A stretch of 64,000 bases of DNA from Aphrophora alni. Taxonomy: Eukaryota; Arthropoda; Insecta; Hemiptera; Aphrophoridae. Positions 25,891-38,280 of this stretch are shown here, piece after piece. A model generated the notes under the pieces. It worked only from the letters and a program-made list of their open reading frames with translations. It did not search any database and was not told where the DNA came from. Numbering within the stretch: the stretch's first letter is position 1; each line of letters begins with the position of its first letter. Both the position numbers and the translations under genes were made by a program. Location: NCBI GenBank assembly GCA_963513935.1, contig OY740768.1, positions 530,404 to 594,403 of the forward strand. Reading direction: 5' to 3'.

Positions 25891-26925
25891 TTGTCGCAAA
25901 TTCTATTTATTTAAAATAAATACAAAATTGTACAAATCATGAGTATTCTAAAATCGATTTTAAAATTTGTTATAAGTATTTGAAAAAAAAATCAGAATTT
26001 AATACCAATTGCTTAAAAACTTATTTGTCCCAGGATCTAAATAATATAATTTTTAAAGTTTGGAACCATATAGTCTGACATAATCGAGAAAACCCTAACT
26101 ACAAACAACAACAGCTGTCAACAAGCACATCAGAAATGTATCATTTCGAATCTAATGAAATTAAAGATTAATCAAATAGCATGGTTAGTAACCAAAATAA
26201 ATTGAAACTTACCATAATAAGAGACAATCCTATAGACCTAACTATTGTTATGATGTTTGTCACGGGGTTGACAACATCTTGTACTAATGAGCTCTCATTA
26301 GTTGCTCATTAATCTTTAAATGTTGATAAGCAACACGTTTTCAGTTGATATATTTTACGATAGTGCAGTGAGAAAAACGTGGGCTAGCCTTACCTTCTTT
26401 GTACTGGATAAGCCTCCTCTGCTGGAATGTTGTTTTACAATGGATAAAATTGTTCTAAAGAACCTGAAAAGGTTAAAATTTGTGGAAAAAAAACCACGTG
26501 CAATTACTGTCAATGCTTGACAGGCTATGTCATACACACACTTTTTAATTGCGGGTAATGGCTGCCAGAAAATCGTTCTGAAAAAGTAAGGTTTAGTTGA
26601 TCACCTGAAAATATGCTACAGATGTTAAGGGATTCGGTGAATAAGTGCAAGTTACGTTCAACTAATTACTGATGGAAAACAGAATCAGACTGGGGTAGAT
26701 GAAGATATGGACATCTTTATGAAGTAATACCTAAAGACGGTCCTTTGAAGAGCTTTTGAAATATCTGAAAGGTCATAAAGAAAGATTAGGTTTAGTTAGG
26801 TACATTTTAAAAAGCTAGAATTTTTCAATAATTCAGTTATTATTATTGTGTAGTTTGTTGTTTAAAGACGATAAACCATTCGGTCATAATCGCCTTATAA
26901 AAACATGGAGATAAAATAAAAACCT

Positions 26926-27400
<475 letters not shown>

Positions 27401-27509
27401 ACCCCCTGAGGGTTGCTTTGATTCTGCTCTAAATATACCCCTCAGCCTCTCACTATACTCAGTACGGAGTATCAATCCCGAGGGCCTAGCTAGATTTACA
27501 TCTTTAACC

Positions 27510-30500
27510 AACAAGAAAGACAATTTTCTAAATATAATCATACAATGTAGGTCTTTGTAATGCCTTTTATACTGGTAAAAATATATGGGAAAGTTCATAT
27601 AAACAACAAAACAACATATGTCTGGGAAAACAATTATATAGTTTCTCATCTACCAGCGAATTTGTTTACAAGTGTGGCTTTAAATAAAAACTGTATTTTG
27701 TACATTTTAAAAATGGCGGCCGTTTAAAATATTTAACTTCGAATTACTTGAAAATTTTAACTTTACAAAATATTTACAAGAGAAAAAACTTTTTTTCCAT
27801 TTTTTTTTCTGTACATCAAGAAAAACAAAATAAAAATTTAATTTCTTGTTAAGGATAAAATTATTTTCCTTGGTATTACAGCTATTTGGTGTGACATTTT
27901 CAAATATCTGAATTGTTTCCTCTAAATACAATGATTCATTGTCCATAAGTTCTAAACTGAAAACATTCGGAGATACAATTATCAGAATTACAAAAGTATT
28001 GTTTGTAGGCTGGCTAACCTTAGGTGTTTTATACAATTACCAAGAAATCAAATATTTAGTTTTTGTTGATAACTTGGTTATCATTTGACTTACAGAAAAC
28101 ATTTTGTTCGTAGTTAAAAGAGGAAAATATTTTGTCTCTTGTAATTTAGTGTAAAGTTAACTGGTTACCACAAATCTGGTATACTTTTTTTTTACTAAAA
28201 CCTCGAATAGGTTATGCCAGGTTGTGTTATATATTCAAGTAGACTTATGAAATTGTTCAGATTAAAACCAACATTAAGTTAATAAATTAGCACATAGCAA
28301 CACAAACAGCTATTAAATATAAAATTGATTCTCGTAAGATTATTGCAGTAGAACTGTCGGTCTATGGATGAAAGGATTGCAGTAGGGGGCGAACGAAAGT
28401 GGCAGTTAAAATATTCCTAAAAGATGTTTAGAGTTTTGAATTTACAAAGGAGGGGGTAGTATAATACACAACTACAGTTAACTGTTTTCGAGATATTCAT
28501 TGTTTTAGGTACGTTTTTAAAACATAACATAATAAATTAGTTCACTAAATCTGAGCTCAAAATATAATTTATTTTCAAAGTTTTAATGTTACTTGTAGAT
28601 GCTAAACCAAGTGTTTTAGTACCTATGTTTAGTGATGTGTTTCTTTTTTTTAACAATTTAACACGTCCTGAAAATAAAATATTTAAATCGATAAGAATAT
28701 CATATCTACAATATTATTTGTATACATTGTCTTAAAGGCTTAATGTGTCAAAACTGGTTCTTCAATTACATTATTGTGGTTAAAAAATTCTTCTTAAATA
28801 GTAGATTTCATTTTCATGTGGTATAGTCCACTGGTTTAATTAACCTTCACCTTTTACCAAAATTTGACGATATCGCTTGTGCCGGTTTTGATGTGGTTAT
28901 CCTCGTAACCGCGTCCGTGGTTCAACTTAACTTGTTGACCTAAAGTCCCGGGAGATGGCAACGAGCATCGTACTTATTGTAGCTTAAACTTTGGTTTTGT
29001 CTAGGCCTATAAAGTAGATTAAGGTTTGCTCCTGTTTTATTTTTATAAACAGATTGTAGACTTAATAAAAATTTTGAAACTTCTTGATAACTGTTGTATA
29101 CATAATTTTTTGTACCTCCTTAGTGCTCCAGACCTTCTTCTCTTTTTCAATAAATAGTAACATTAAATATGCAGTTGATAATAATATACTGAATTTTCTA
29201 ATTTTTAGGTTATGTTAAAACAATTTTTTTGTTAGGTTTAATTCCTCTTTTATTTTTATAATAAAAAATATGTTTCTTTATCACTGGATGCAGATTGTAC
29301 AGATGCACAAAATGATGTATTGATTAGTAAAACATTTTAACATTTTGGTTAACAAATCTATTTGATGGTTTTCAAAACCGTGCCTACAAAGCCTTAGCAA
29401 AATCGAAATAAAAATTGCTTAAACTAAACCATGTTGACTATACATAAAACCATAAATAAAAATAAATTTACAGTTTCCAAGTAATTCGGAAATTTTTAAT
29501 TTATTCTTAAATCGTAATATATTTAAGATGTGGCTTCCTACGAAATCATTTGTTATTCAACATCCTAAGGCATTCATTTTTACTACTGACCAATAACTTT
29601 CGAACCAATATGTTAGGGAATATGGCGACCAATATGGTTTGTTGGGGTTGCTATATTTAGCAAAATGTTAACAAAATCTATATAGCCGATTTTCTGTTTT
29701 CTGTTTTTATATTTATATCCAAATTTTCAGTTACTAAAAAATTATGTACAGAGTGTTCAGAAAATCTCGTGTTAAACTGTAAGTGGTGGTTAAAATAATG
29801 AAAAAAGTTCTTATAAACACATGTCTGGAAACGCTTCGATCATTATGATTTTGTTTTTACAATGTCTTGATTTTTTATCTTAACTTTGAGGTTATGATTA
29901 AACCATTTCTCTAACAACTTCAAATATTGTATTTAATATTTTATTATTGAAATATTTTTAACCTTATTATTTTCCACAACAGTTGATCTCATTGTTATCT
30001 TAATTATTATTATGAGGTTATGTTTGTATCAGTGATCAAAACCAAAAGGACTTCAAATTAGTATCGTGTAATTTGTGTAAACAATCATAATAATTCATAT
30101 TTATTTAATGATTTAAATTAAATACTGCTAGTTATTAGTAATTTTCAGTAATTCAAAGTTATATGAAAGTATAGGTTAGATTCCTTTATCATAAAGATTT
30201 TCTTCGAATACATTGTATGACCTCAAAATTCTTTAGAAAATATTAATAGGAAATCAATACTTAAATCTTTAACATTGCATCATAATTATAGTGTTTTGCA
30301 ATGTAAACTACATTTAAACGTTTAAATTAATTGGAGGATGAACGCTTCCTTCAATTCATTAAACTGCATGATGTAAACCCCTCCCCCTCCATTTATTTTT
30401 TGTAACATTAATTCGTCATAATTTATATGAAACTTGTATTAATTTAATTACACCTGGAGCAATCTGTTTAAGTTGGTAAGTGTTCAATAGTGATAGCTAT

Positions 30501-31440
30501 CTTCCCCCTCCCCACCACCACTCAACTTGTATTTCTATCACAGGAAGAGTTCTCAAAATTGAGAAATAGCAATGGTGTTTCTCTATTTGAACTGAAAAAA
30601 AGGCGAAAAATATCAAGAAATTATGTTAAAAATTTTATTTAAAGAGAGGGAGAGTTTTGTTTCAAATTAATATTGAAACAAAAACTAAAATGTAATTGCA
30701 AAATCTATACTTTTTTAAACATATATTTAAAAATGTTCCAACCATTGTATAACGTTTATTAGGTTTTAATATTTTGTTTACACCCTTCAACAATTTAGAA
30801 TTTTTTATAATGGAACCTTTCTAAATTTAACTAATAACACTATTTTTTAAATCTTTAGAATCATAATTAATGTGATAATTAGACTCATTGCATCTAAAAC
30901 ACCTCTTGTTAGCTGTTGAGCTATTAGCAGACTTATAAGGCCTGAAAACACTAATTATTGACCTATCATTCCTAAAATTAAGAAAGAAACAAAGTCTCTC
31001 ATTTTTTATAAACACTTCTAAATCCAAAACTAGTTTAAAATTTAAATTTATTATACCATGTGTCCATAAAGTCCCACCCCCACCCTCTTATTTCTTTTAT
31101 TAATGGAAATAGACAGATTTGCTTTGGGGAAAGTTTAGATAACCAAAGGAGGAGTTTTTAGAAGTATCAAAATTTTCAACCCTTACCCCCAAAATGGGGT
31201 AGTTTGGGGGTATGTCAAGAATTTTAAATAGCAACCCCTATTGAGTGATACCTCATTTTAAAGGTCTTTTCAAAATAAGAATAATGGCGCAAACCAGAGA
31301 TCTCTAAATTCATCCTACCCAACATAGCAACCAATCGAATTGTGAATGTTAACCTACAAACTCCGGTTGTTTTTATTACATTACAAACTGCTCTATATTA
31401 AATAAATTTACAAATGATTATTTAGAAATAAATATGCTTT
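27510..31440. other. Gene-free region downstream of the PPP1R36-like gene
   Basis: No coding gene is supported. Around 30,827-31,027 on the minus strand a short frame includes KRCFRCNESNYHIN, vaguely like a CCHC zinc knuckle but lacking the last Cys; a retroelement Gag scrap is possible. AAAATGGCGGCC-type and ATGGCGACC-type motifs occur at about 27,710 and 29,625. Confidence 0.45.
31372..31377 (-). promoter_or_regulatory. Candidate polyadenylation signal for the PPP1R36-like gene
   Basis: On the minus strand this reads AATAAA, about 80 nt after the stop codon at 31,458-31,460. Such hexamers are common by chance in AT-rich DNA. Confidence 0.35.
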
Positions 31441-31457
31441 ATAAATAAAAGACATTT

Positions 31458-31866
31458 CTACATATCATTAATTTTTACTAGACGCCAAAATTCCTCTATC
31501 CATTGTTTTTGAGCCTGTTTTGCATCATTATCGTGCACTTTAGTCAATGCATTCACAGCCTCAGAAAAACTGTACCGACTCCACCCCATAACTTTAACTG
31601 TCAAAGGAAAAGTTATTTCACAGTGTATTTTATTGAGCATTTTGAAAAGTTCTTTTGCATAAAACGACTGATGAACTGATCTACTTCTTCTTGGAGTAAT
31701 TGAATGATGCAATTCCTTTTCTTCTGTTCCCTCTTTTACCTTTATTTGTAATAGATGTTCAAAGTTTCTACGTGGTTTACCTATAATACCTAAATCAATT
31801 CCAACGGTATTTAGTAGTTCTTCAGGAATAAAAAGTGCTGCATTTATAAAGTTGATTGATTTCAAC
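31458..31866 (-). CDS. PPP1R36-like protein, last coding exon
   Basis: This is the terminal exon of the minus-strand gene whose upstream exons lie at 36,633-36,883, 39,905-40,186 and 43,364-43,673. The acceptor on the minus strand is TTTCAG followed by GTTGAAATC. The first G completes a codon left open by the donor at 36,633, giving HMFG-LKSINF, and the frame runs 135 codons to TAG. It includes LFIPEELL, VGIDLGIIGKP and SFYAKELFKML. The ordered match to the C-terminal half of protein phosphatase 1 regulatory subunit 36 (a GI(I/L)GxP-type block after a SPLxxxLLPxPxE-like block) is from memory and moderate. The intron before it is 4.8 kb and carries a dead piggyBac gene. Confidence 0.65.
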
Positions 31867-32105
31867 CTGAAATACAAAATTAATTTATAGCTGAATTTAT
31901 TATTGTTATTACATTAAATATTTTTTAATAGTACACAGTTTAGAACCGCATCTCCATCTCAGCAAATTGTACCAGCGCTGCCCCAAAAGTCACTTGACAA
32001 TTATTCTTAAACCAATATTTATTTACAATTTTTCACCCGGGTTGGATGATTGATTAATCTTTACATTTCACATTTATAAGAAAATATCTCGTCTCACATA
32101 GATAG

Positions 32106-32302
32106 AATAAACTTGAACACAAGTTCTCATTAAAATTACGTTTACTTCTAACATGTTTCAAAGACAAAGTAGCTCACCCTCAGTGATACCCTACATGAGC
32201 TACAATAACTAAACTATAAATAGAGTTATAACTATAAATTGATAACTCTATTTATAGAAGTATCAAATAAATTTTTATGAGAACTTGTGTTCGAGTTTTA
32301 TT
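32106..32302. repeat. Foldback (MITE-like) element with nested palindromes
   Basis: The outer arms of about 45 bp (32,106-32,148 and 32,257-32,302) are inverted, sharing GAACACAAGTTCTCAT. Inside them a perfect 16-bp inverted pair, CTATAAATAGAGTTAT at 32,214-32,229 and its complement at 32,242-32,257, surrounds a 12-nt loop. It lies in the last intron of the PPP1R36-like gene. Confidence 0.75.
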
Positions 32303-32555
32303 AAATGTCAAGCTCAACATTTATTTATAAATATCATCTCACATATTATATAGATATTATTAGTACAGTGTTCTGGTTATATGTGTAATGGATAAACCAT
32401 TTTTGTTAATATCATTATATCGAGTTAAAAATCCAGCTTCAATAGGTTATAGTTAGAATTTGGAATTACGATCGCATATCAGTAAAATGAATTAATTTGA
32501 AATTATTTTTAGACTGGTGACAGTTACATACTAATTGTAGAGCTCAATATTATAA

Positions 32556-32570
32556 CCCGTTACTGCCCAA
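32556..32570. repeat. Possible piggyBac terminal sequence
   Basis: CCCGTTACTGCCCAA follows ATAA, reminiscent of TTAA-CCC piggyBac termini. An inverted GGGCAG-type copy near 32,683 could be subterminal. The opposite end was not found, so this is tentative. Confidence 0.3.
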
Positions 32571-32804
32571 ATTAATTTTTTTTTCCGGTGAATATTTACT
32601 TTCTTGTAGTTATAATATAAAATATGTTTACAGTAACAAAATACAGCACATAGACATATGTCAACAGTGGGCATCAACGATAGGGCAGTTTTAATAAGTC
32701 CTGGAATTGATAAAAAATAATAATATTGAATTATTAAATGTTTTAATACAACATCAAATGTTAAATGTTACTATTACCAGAAAAATTACATCACAAAAAT
32801 GTTA

Positions 32805-34736
32805 TTACAGGTTTAGTTCATTAGGGAGTGTGGATGACTTCTGCACAAAGTACATGGCACCCAACTTGGCATGTTTTGCATTTTTTCTGGTGGCCTTGGA
32901 ACACAACGTGCAGCGAACTTGCTTCTCAACTGTTGCCAGATAATGGTCTTTACCACTGTAACGAATTTCAGGCAAAACCTTACTGGATACTCTCATGAAG
33001 AAGGCCGATAAGGCTGGCACAAGTTCGTAAGTAAGTTTGAACAACGTATCGTGTAAATCCTAGCAGATCTAGTTTTTCTTCTACCCCTTTAGGCATCATT
33101 CAATACAACAATCAAGAATTGTTCATACTAACATTTAAGATATATATGCAATCTTTGGCCAAAACCACTTCTTGCTACGAATATTTATACGGTAGGTAGC
33201 AACATTCTAGTCTAATCTCTCCACCCCACCAATATTCAAATTATACCAACTAACACAGTTTGGCTATGGAACTAAAATGTATTTCTTTTAGTTACTAGAC
33301 CAAAGTTTCGCTTTACCCATGGGCTCACTCTTGTTGCTGTTGATGCCATCGTAAAAACACTGTTGTCCATTGTCCATATATCTTACAAGTGTTATGTTTG
33401 AGTCTGTATCGGTGATTTGGTGAAAAGTTCCTCTTTTGTTAAGATCCTGCTCTTGACAAAGAGGGGCACTATCAACTCAATCATTTCTTATTGTGCTTGT
33501 GTCGTCGTATTCGATATTTTTTAACAATACTTTAAAAGAGGTGAAGAAATTGCCAAAAAACAAACAATATTTTGTATCCTGTGGAAGTTCAGAGATTAGG
33601 TCCATTACAACCGAGCCTCCCACACCGAGTTCTGAATTAGTTGCACCAGTTGCTTTGTCCTGATATGGTTCTGCTTGTATAGCGTAGCCTAATCTTGTAA
33701 AGTGTCCAAACTTTATAGCCGAATCACATAGGCTTACCTTGGATGTGGTGTTTGGCCCCATGTCTACCAAAATATGGCACCACAGATTCACCAATGGAAA
33801 GATAAGCATCACCTGAGAAGTATCTAAGCCATCGCTTGAACATGCACATAACTGTACGAATTTTGGAAAACTTGTCATCTCTATCAATCATCGAATTTTC
33901 AAAGAAATGAATATATCTCAGAAGTTCTTCGAATCGGTTATGTGACATTGCACGTGAAACTGCCTTGTAATGTGTGTCCTCTCCCGTTTCCCAGTACATT
34001 CTGTAATGTGCCATTTTATTGTATCCAGAGAGAAATAGAATAGAAAAAAACAGATGTATATTGTTTCTCTAAGTAGAAAAAAAACATGTTTCCTTTTTCT
34101 AGAGCATATTGATTGGAGCAATAATCTATGTACTCAACGACCTCGCAATCAAAGAAAAATTCAAATAATTTTACAAGATAGTAATCATTTGACTAAAAAT
34201 TAGCACGAGTAAACTCTATAGCGGTTCTATCTGCAATGTCTTTTTCTTCCCAAGTATAATCTTCATAATTTTTTCCTTCACCTATTCCTCCGATTCTTAC
34301 TTCAATGAACCCATCTTCAGTAATTTTTTTTCCGATCAAATCGCCACCAGCTCTGAGCTAGTTACCGGACAAATGGTTTATGTTGCCAGTTGGATCTTCA
34401 TCATCAGAATCACACCCACTGAGGGCCAGATTTTCAGGTGGTTCTATATAAAACAACGGATCTATAATATCTTCACTTCCTTCTAAAATACTGAGGATGT
34501 CAGCGACTGTCAACCTGAAAAAACACAATTTGTTGGAATGAAAATCACCCAGTACTGCTCGAACCCATTGTCAACATCAATATTTATGTCAATAAATTAG
34601 ACACAAAACCAATAATATCTATGTAAATCATAAAAGAAACATATCACAGATATTTTATCTCTACATTGTATATTGTTTGACAATTAAAATTAATATTTAT
34701 GAGGATATTATACACTTACTTTTCCTTCAGTGACAT
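32805..34736 (-). pseudogene. piggyBac-like (PGBD-type) transposase pseudogene with a small first intron
   Basis: This is a piggyBac-family transposase (DDE_Tnp_1_7 type), readable in order on the minus strand through several stops and frameshifts. A spliced start is visible: ATGTCACTGAAGGAAAA at 34,736-34,720, then GTAAGT, then an acceptor TTTTTTCAG at 34,515. It joins in frame to LTVADILSILEGSED and an acidic SDDEDPTGNINHLSGN block. Next come LVKLFEFFFDCEVVEY, SGYNKMAHYRMYW, FEELLRYIHFF, YLSIGESVVPYFGRHG and GYAIQAEPYQDKATG. These are followed by LISELPQDTKY, FFGNFFTSFKVL, YNLNIGGVERLD and a Cys-containing tail RYSGKDHYL...RCTLCSK. By alignment from memory, the three catalytic Asp are Gly, Gly and Glu here. 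It lies in an intron, on the same strand as the host gene. Confidence 0.9.
34515..34719 (-). other. Putative intron of the piggyBac-like gene
   Basis: The minus strand shows donor GTAAGT directly after a 17-nt start exon, and acceptor TTTTTTCAG before GTTGACAGTC. Removal leaves a codon-phase join (AA-G). At about 205 bp it is a plausible insect intron. Confidence 0.65.
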
Positions 34737-35259
34737 GATGAGTTAGAGAGCTGGTTACTAAAACTGTCAATACAAACAAACCTAACGAGACACTGAAGTC
34801 TTGCAGTAGTGCCAACGTAACAGTAGACAATTATCATATACATCCTACACAACCAAAATTTCTCCTAAAAAAATTTCAAAATTGATGTCGACACTGGGAA
34901 AAATTGGTTAACTAGAATCAAATATATCACTATTAAGATTTCAGGCATATGACTAAAATAGTTGGATTTACATTTTCGTCTTGATTTTGTAGTTGTGTGG
35001 TTCGGTGTAGATTTTTGTCTTAATGTATATCCAGAGAGACTTTTTTCACTCCTTCTCTCCTTAGGGTTGCAAGTCACATATAGCCTTCCTCCACTGCAAC
35101 CCATAAAGTATCATTATTGAATGTAAAAATGACAACTTTTATTCCTCCCACATCTCATACCTCTAGGTTTCTTACTCCATGAGGACTTGTGATAATTATC
35201 CCCTAAAGGCCGAAAGCACCTTTCAGTTACTTAGATATTGTAATAAGAATTTACTTGTT

Positions 35260-35510
35260 CTATTGTTGTGTGACTAATATGCCTTTCGTCATGAACATTT
35301 GTTCGTCCATCTCTAAACAAACAACAAAGCTGCCTAATTGTCTATTAATGTCTGGCTTATAAACTTCAACAAGTTGTCTATGAATTTCTGCAGTAATGTT
35401 TTCTGTAAACAAAAAAAATATATCAGAATGAACCTTACAGTTGGGATGATTATTTATTGTAGCACTCATTTTAAATGACTCACATGCTAAAGCAATCATG
35501 TAACTTTATA
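35260..35510 (-). pseudogene. Mariner-family transposase N-terminal remnant
   Basis: The minus-strand frame contains SFKMSATINNHPNCKVHSDI and then EIHRQLVEVYKPDI. This resembles the N-terminal helix-turn-helix region (AAEIHRQLVEVYG...MSRQ) of mariner-like and SETMAR-like transposases common in insects. An in-frame run to a stop at about 35,260 follows without the rest of the enzyme. Its frame does not fit the flanking host exons, so it is an intronic transposon scrap and not an exon. Confidence 0.65.
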
Positions 35511-36632
35511 ATAAAACACAGCCCATGAACTTCATTGCCATAGTTGGCAGTAATTTCAAAATTGACAATACTTTAAAAACCAACTTAGTATTTATGGTAA
35601 CTCAAGTATATTATAGAGATGATGTACCTAGTAACAATTACTCCAGTCATTGTATTATTTGTGATATTATACTCAGTACGATTATAACTTTATTTTGGTA
35701 ATAGGCCAACTGCTTATATAATAATACTTTTAATTCGATTTGAAAGTATAATTATTAATTATGGTTTTTTGATATCTGATATTCCATTTCTCATATGAAG
35801 GCATTAGTAATTTGTTTATATTGTCTGAGGCCTGGTTCTCATTAGCAATGTAATACAGTAGCTAGTTTTGATTGCTTGAGTAAAGTAGATTGAATAATGA
35901 AAACTGGTATTTCATGAGTGTTCAGAATAAATTCTTATTTTTATACAATATAATAAGAAGTTATTTATCAATAACCACATAATATGATTTAAAATTGTTT
36001 TGTACTGATGGTTTTAGAAAACGAAACATTTCAGATAAACAAAAACAAAATTACTAGATTCTAAGAAAGACACTTCCTCCTAAAAAATAAAAACCCTGAA
36101 GGAGATGCAGCATGTGAAAATAAATTATTGTGTTTTCTAAAAAGGGGAAATCTGAAACAGAGAAGTCTACTCAGAAACTGTATGCTAATAATAGTAACAT
36201 AGTCTTGTGTCGTGTGGAATGTTTCAAAGTGTACAATATGAGAAATAATTCTATACATAACTTCAATTGAAACCTCTATGTGTTAATTACTTAAATACTT
36301 TACCATAAATTAAAAAAATACTTATCTAAATTAATTCTGCCATGAGCATTATTTTCAAACCTCTTATCTACTTTTCCGATCATCTTGACATCTTAACATT
36401 CTTTAAAGTATCTGCTGGACCAAGACTTTAAGTGTATAAAATTCAAAGGCAAGGTTTAACCAAAATTAATTTTCTAATGCAGAGAAGCAGTCAAACCAAA
36501 AAGATCTAACCATACCAAGGAGGTCAACAACAAAGGCAATCTCATAATATAAGTCTTATTACTAAAATTTTAAAGAAAATATAAACCTAAGATTAACATT
36601 ATAATCATTTTGAATACTAAATATTATATTAC

Positions 36633-36883
36633 CCAAACATATGGTCCTTATTTATCAGCTGAAAACTTGTGTTCATAAAGTTTTGTGCTTTGTTAATAAC
36701 ATCAAATATAGGTGGAGACGTTTGATACATAGAAGATCGTTCACATATATTACCAATGAAATTGGAATCTTTCCCATAAATGATATTTAAGTCATTGGTC
36801 TCTAAACCCGAGTCTTTTTTATTCTTCAACTTCTCTTTCATGTTGTAAAATGATTCTGAAAGAAATAGACGTTCCATTTCATT
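36633..36883 (-). CDS. PPP1R36-like protein, internal coding exon
   Basis: The acceptor TTTTACAG precedes AATGAAATGG. The exon of 251 nt starts in phase 0 and ends TTTGG before GTAATA, leaving two bases of a split codon. The residues begin NEMERLFLSESFYNMKEKL. With the end of the previous exon (HFYQIQ) this makes an [I/E]xxEMxRLFxSxxF-like motif, which fits the conserved EEVGRLFRS-type motif remembered from PPP1R36 proteins. The exon later reads FDVINKAQNFMNTSFQLI. The function inferred from the family is regulation of protein phosphatase 1; nothing in the exon alone proves phosphatase binding. Confidence 0.7.
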
Positions 36884-36889
36884 CTGTAA

Positions 36890-37855
36890 AATATTATTAA
36901 CATTTAAAAATTGTATTAAATTGTTCTCATTGCATTATAATTAATAATAGAATTTTGTTTTGTGTACATGTTTATTAAAAAAAACTCCTTTGCCTATCAT
37001 CTTATGAAGGTCCTAAGCCTGTTAGATAGCTTTTAAGTCGGGTAAAAATTCCTGTCGCAGTTGCTCTAGCATTCTCAAACAAAGTTTGCTACCAATTCTA
37101 GCTTCCCAATCTTTCCACAATGATGAATCAACAGTGAGAATATTTGAGTCCCCTCAAGGGATGAACCCAGAACCCACTGATGAAACAAGAATACTCAGTA
37201 TTACACCAGTCAGGAGCTCATAAGATTTCATTGTTTACAAAAGTAAACTATAAGTTCATAGGAGGTATAAAATTGATTATATTGAACTTCCTTGTCTCTT
37301 TCCAACATACTATAGTAAAATCTCAATAATATAGTGGTGATATAATCAACATTAGATTAGAAAAAGAGTTAAGAGGAGATTAAAAACTACTGGTACCGGT
37401 AATGTGACTTTATACAGCCTATTGTACAACAAAGACCATAGAGCCTAGTTTAGCAAATTTATCCTTTTAAAATGTTTGAATAGTCCATTAACTAATTCTT
37501 TGTGCAAGAGATTAGTAGGAGATTAGATTCCAGATACCTTCAGCATTTTGTCAATAAAAACCAGATACTCAAAATTATGTTACCAGTGGTTTATTTTTGT
37601 CTAGTCCACATATAACATACAGCATGTTTGTGATATGTATCATAAGTGCATTCTAACACTACCTACACTTTCCCATTATTAAACCCGTAATTTTTCTTAG
37701 CATTTCTTTGTTAAGGTTGAGTAAGATGCCAAGAATCTAGCAGAAAGGATTTTTTCTTCAGTAATATATTGTGAATGTGCCCTATAAGACCATTATATGA
37801 TCTTTGATTGCATTTTGATTTTATCAAATATCCTAGCCTTTCATGAGGACACCAT
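36890..37855. other. Intron sequence without recognised features
   Basis: Part of the intron between the 36.8- and 40.0-kb exons. I see only short unrecognised open frames. Confidence 0.5.
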
Positions 37856-37859
37856 TATT

Positions 37860-38280
37860 TTTAACTCAGGTCCTATAAATCTAGATGGAGGTCCTGCCAT
37901 AGCTAGTTTATCAGCCTCTCAATGAAGTGTACTTGAACCCAATAAAGACACTCGATTTTTGAGAGTCAAGGTAATGATGTTTCCTAGGCATTCTCAAACC
38001 ATTTTGGATTTGACAATGTTACTTGGCCATGCTTTAATTGCTGTCTGTCAATGTAAATTTGGATACTTATTTTGTTCTACTGCAAATTTTTTTGAAATAC
38101 ATAATGGCAAAACCTTCAGCCTAATATAGTGACATATTGATCCAAGGATTCCAACCCTTCAACTTTTATCTCAGTTGAAACCTCAACACCTGTTCCATCT
38201 TTATTCCAGAAAGTACCTATATAGTATGTAGTCTTCATTATGTATTATATTCCCTATGTCTCTCTATTGTATATTTTAAA
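37860..38280 (-). pseudogene. R1/I-type LINE RNase H region remnant
   Basis: Minus-strand reading gives EADKLAMAGPPSRFIGPELKI. This resembles the end of the RNase H domain in R1/I-clade LINEs (NExADELAxxG...FIGPEP). Upstream frames are interrupted by stops. It lies within an intron of the PPP1R36-like gene. Confidence 0.55.

Noticed and set aside
30827..31027. Retroviral-type zinc knuckle (CFRCNESNYHIN)
   Set aside because: The last Cys is missing and no other retroelement domain lies nearby.
35260..35499. Possible extra exon of the PPP1R36-like gene
   Set aside because: The splice phase does not fit between the 36.6-kb and 31.9-kb exons, and the sequence resembles a mariner transposase N-terminus.
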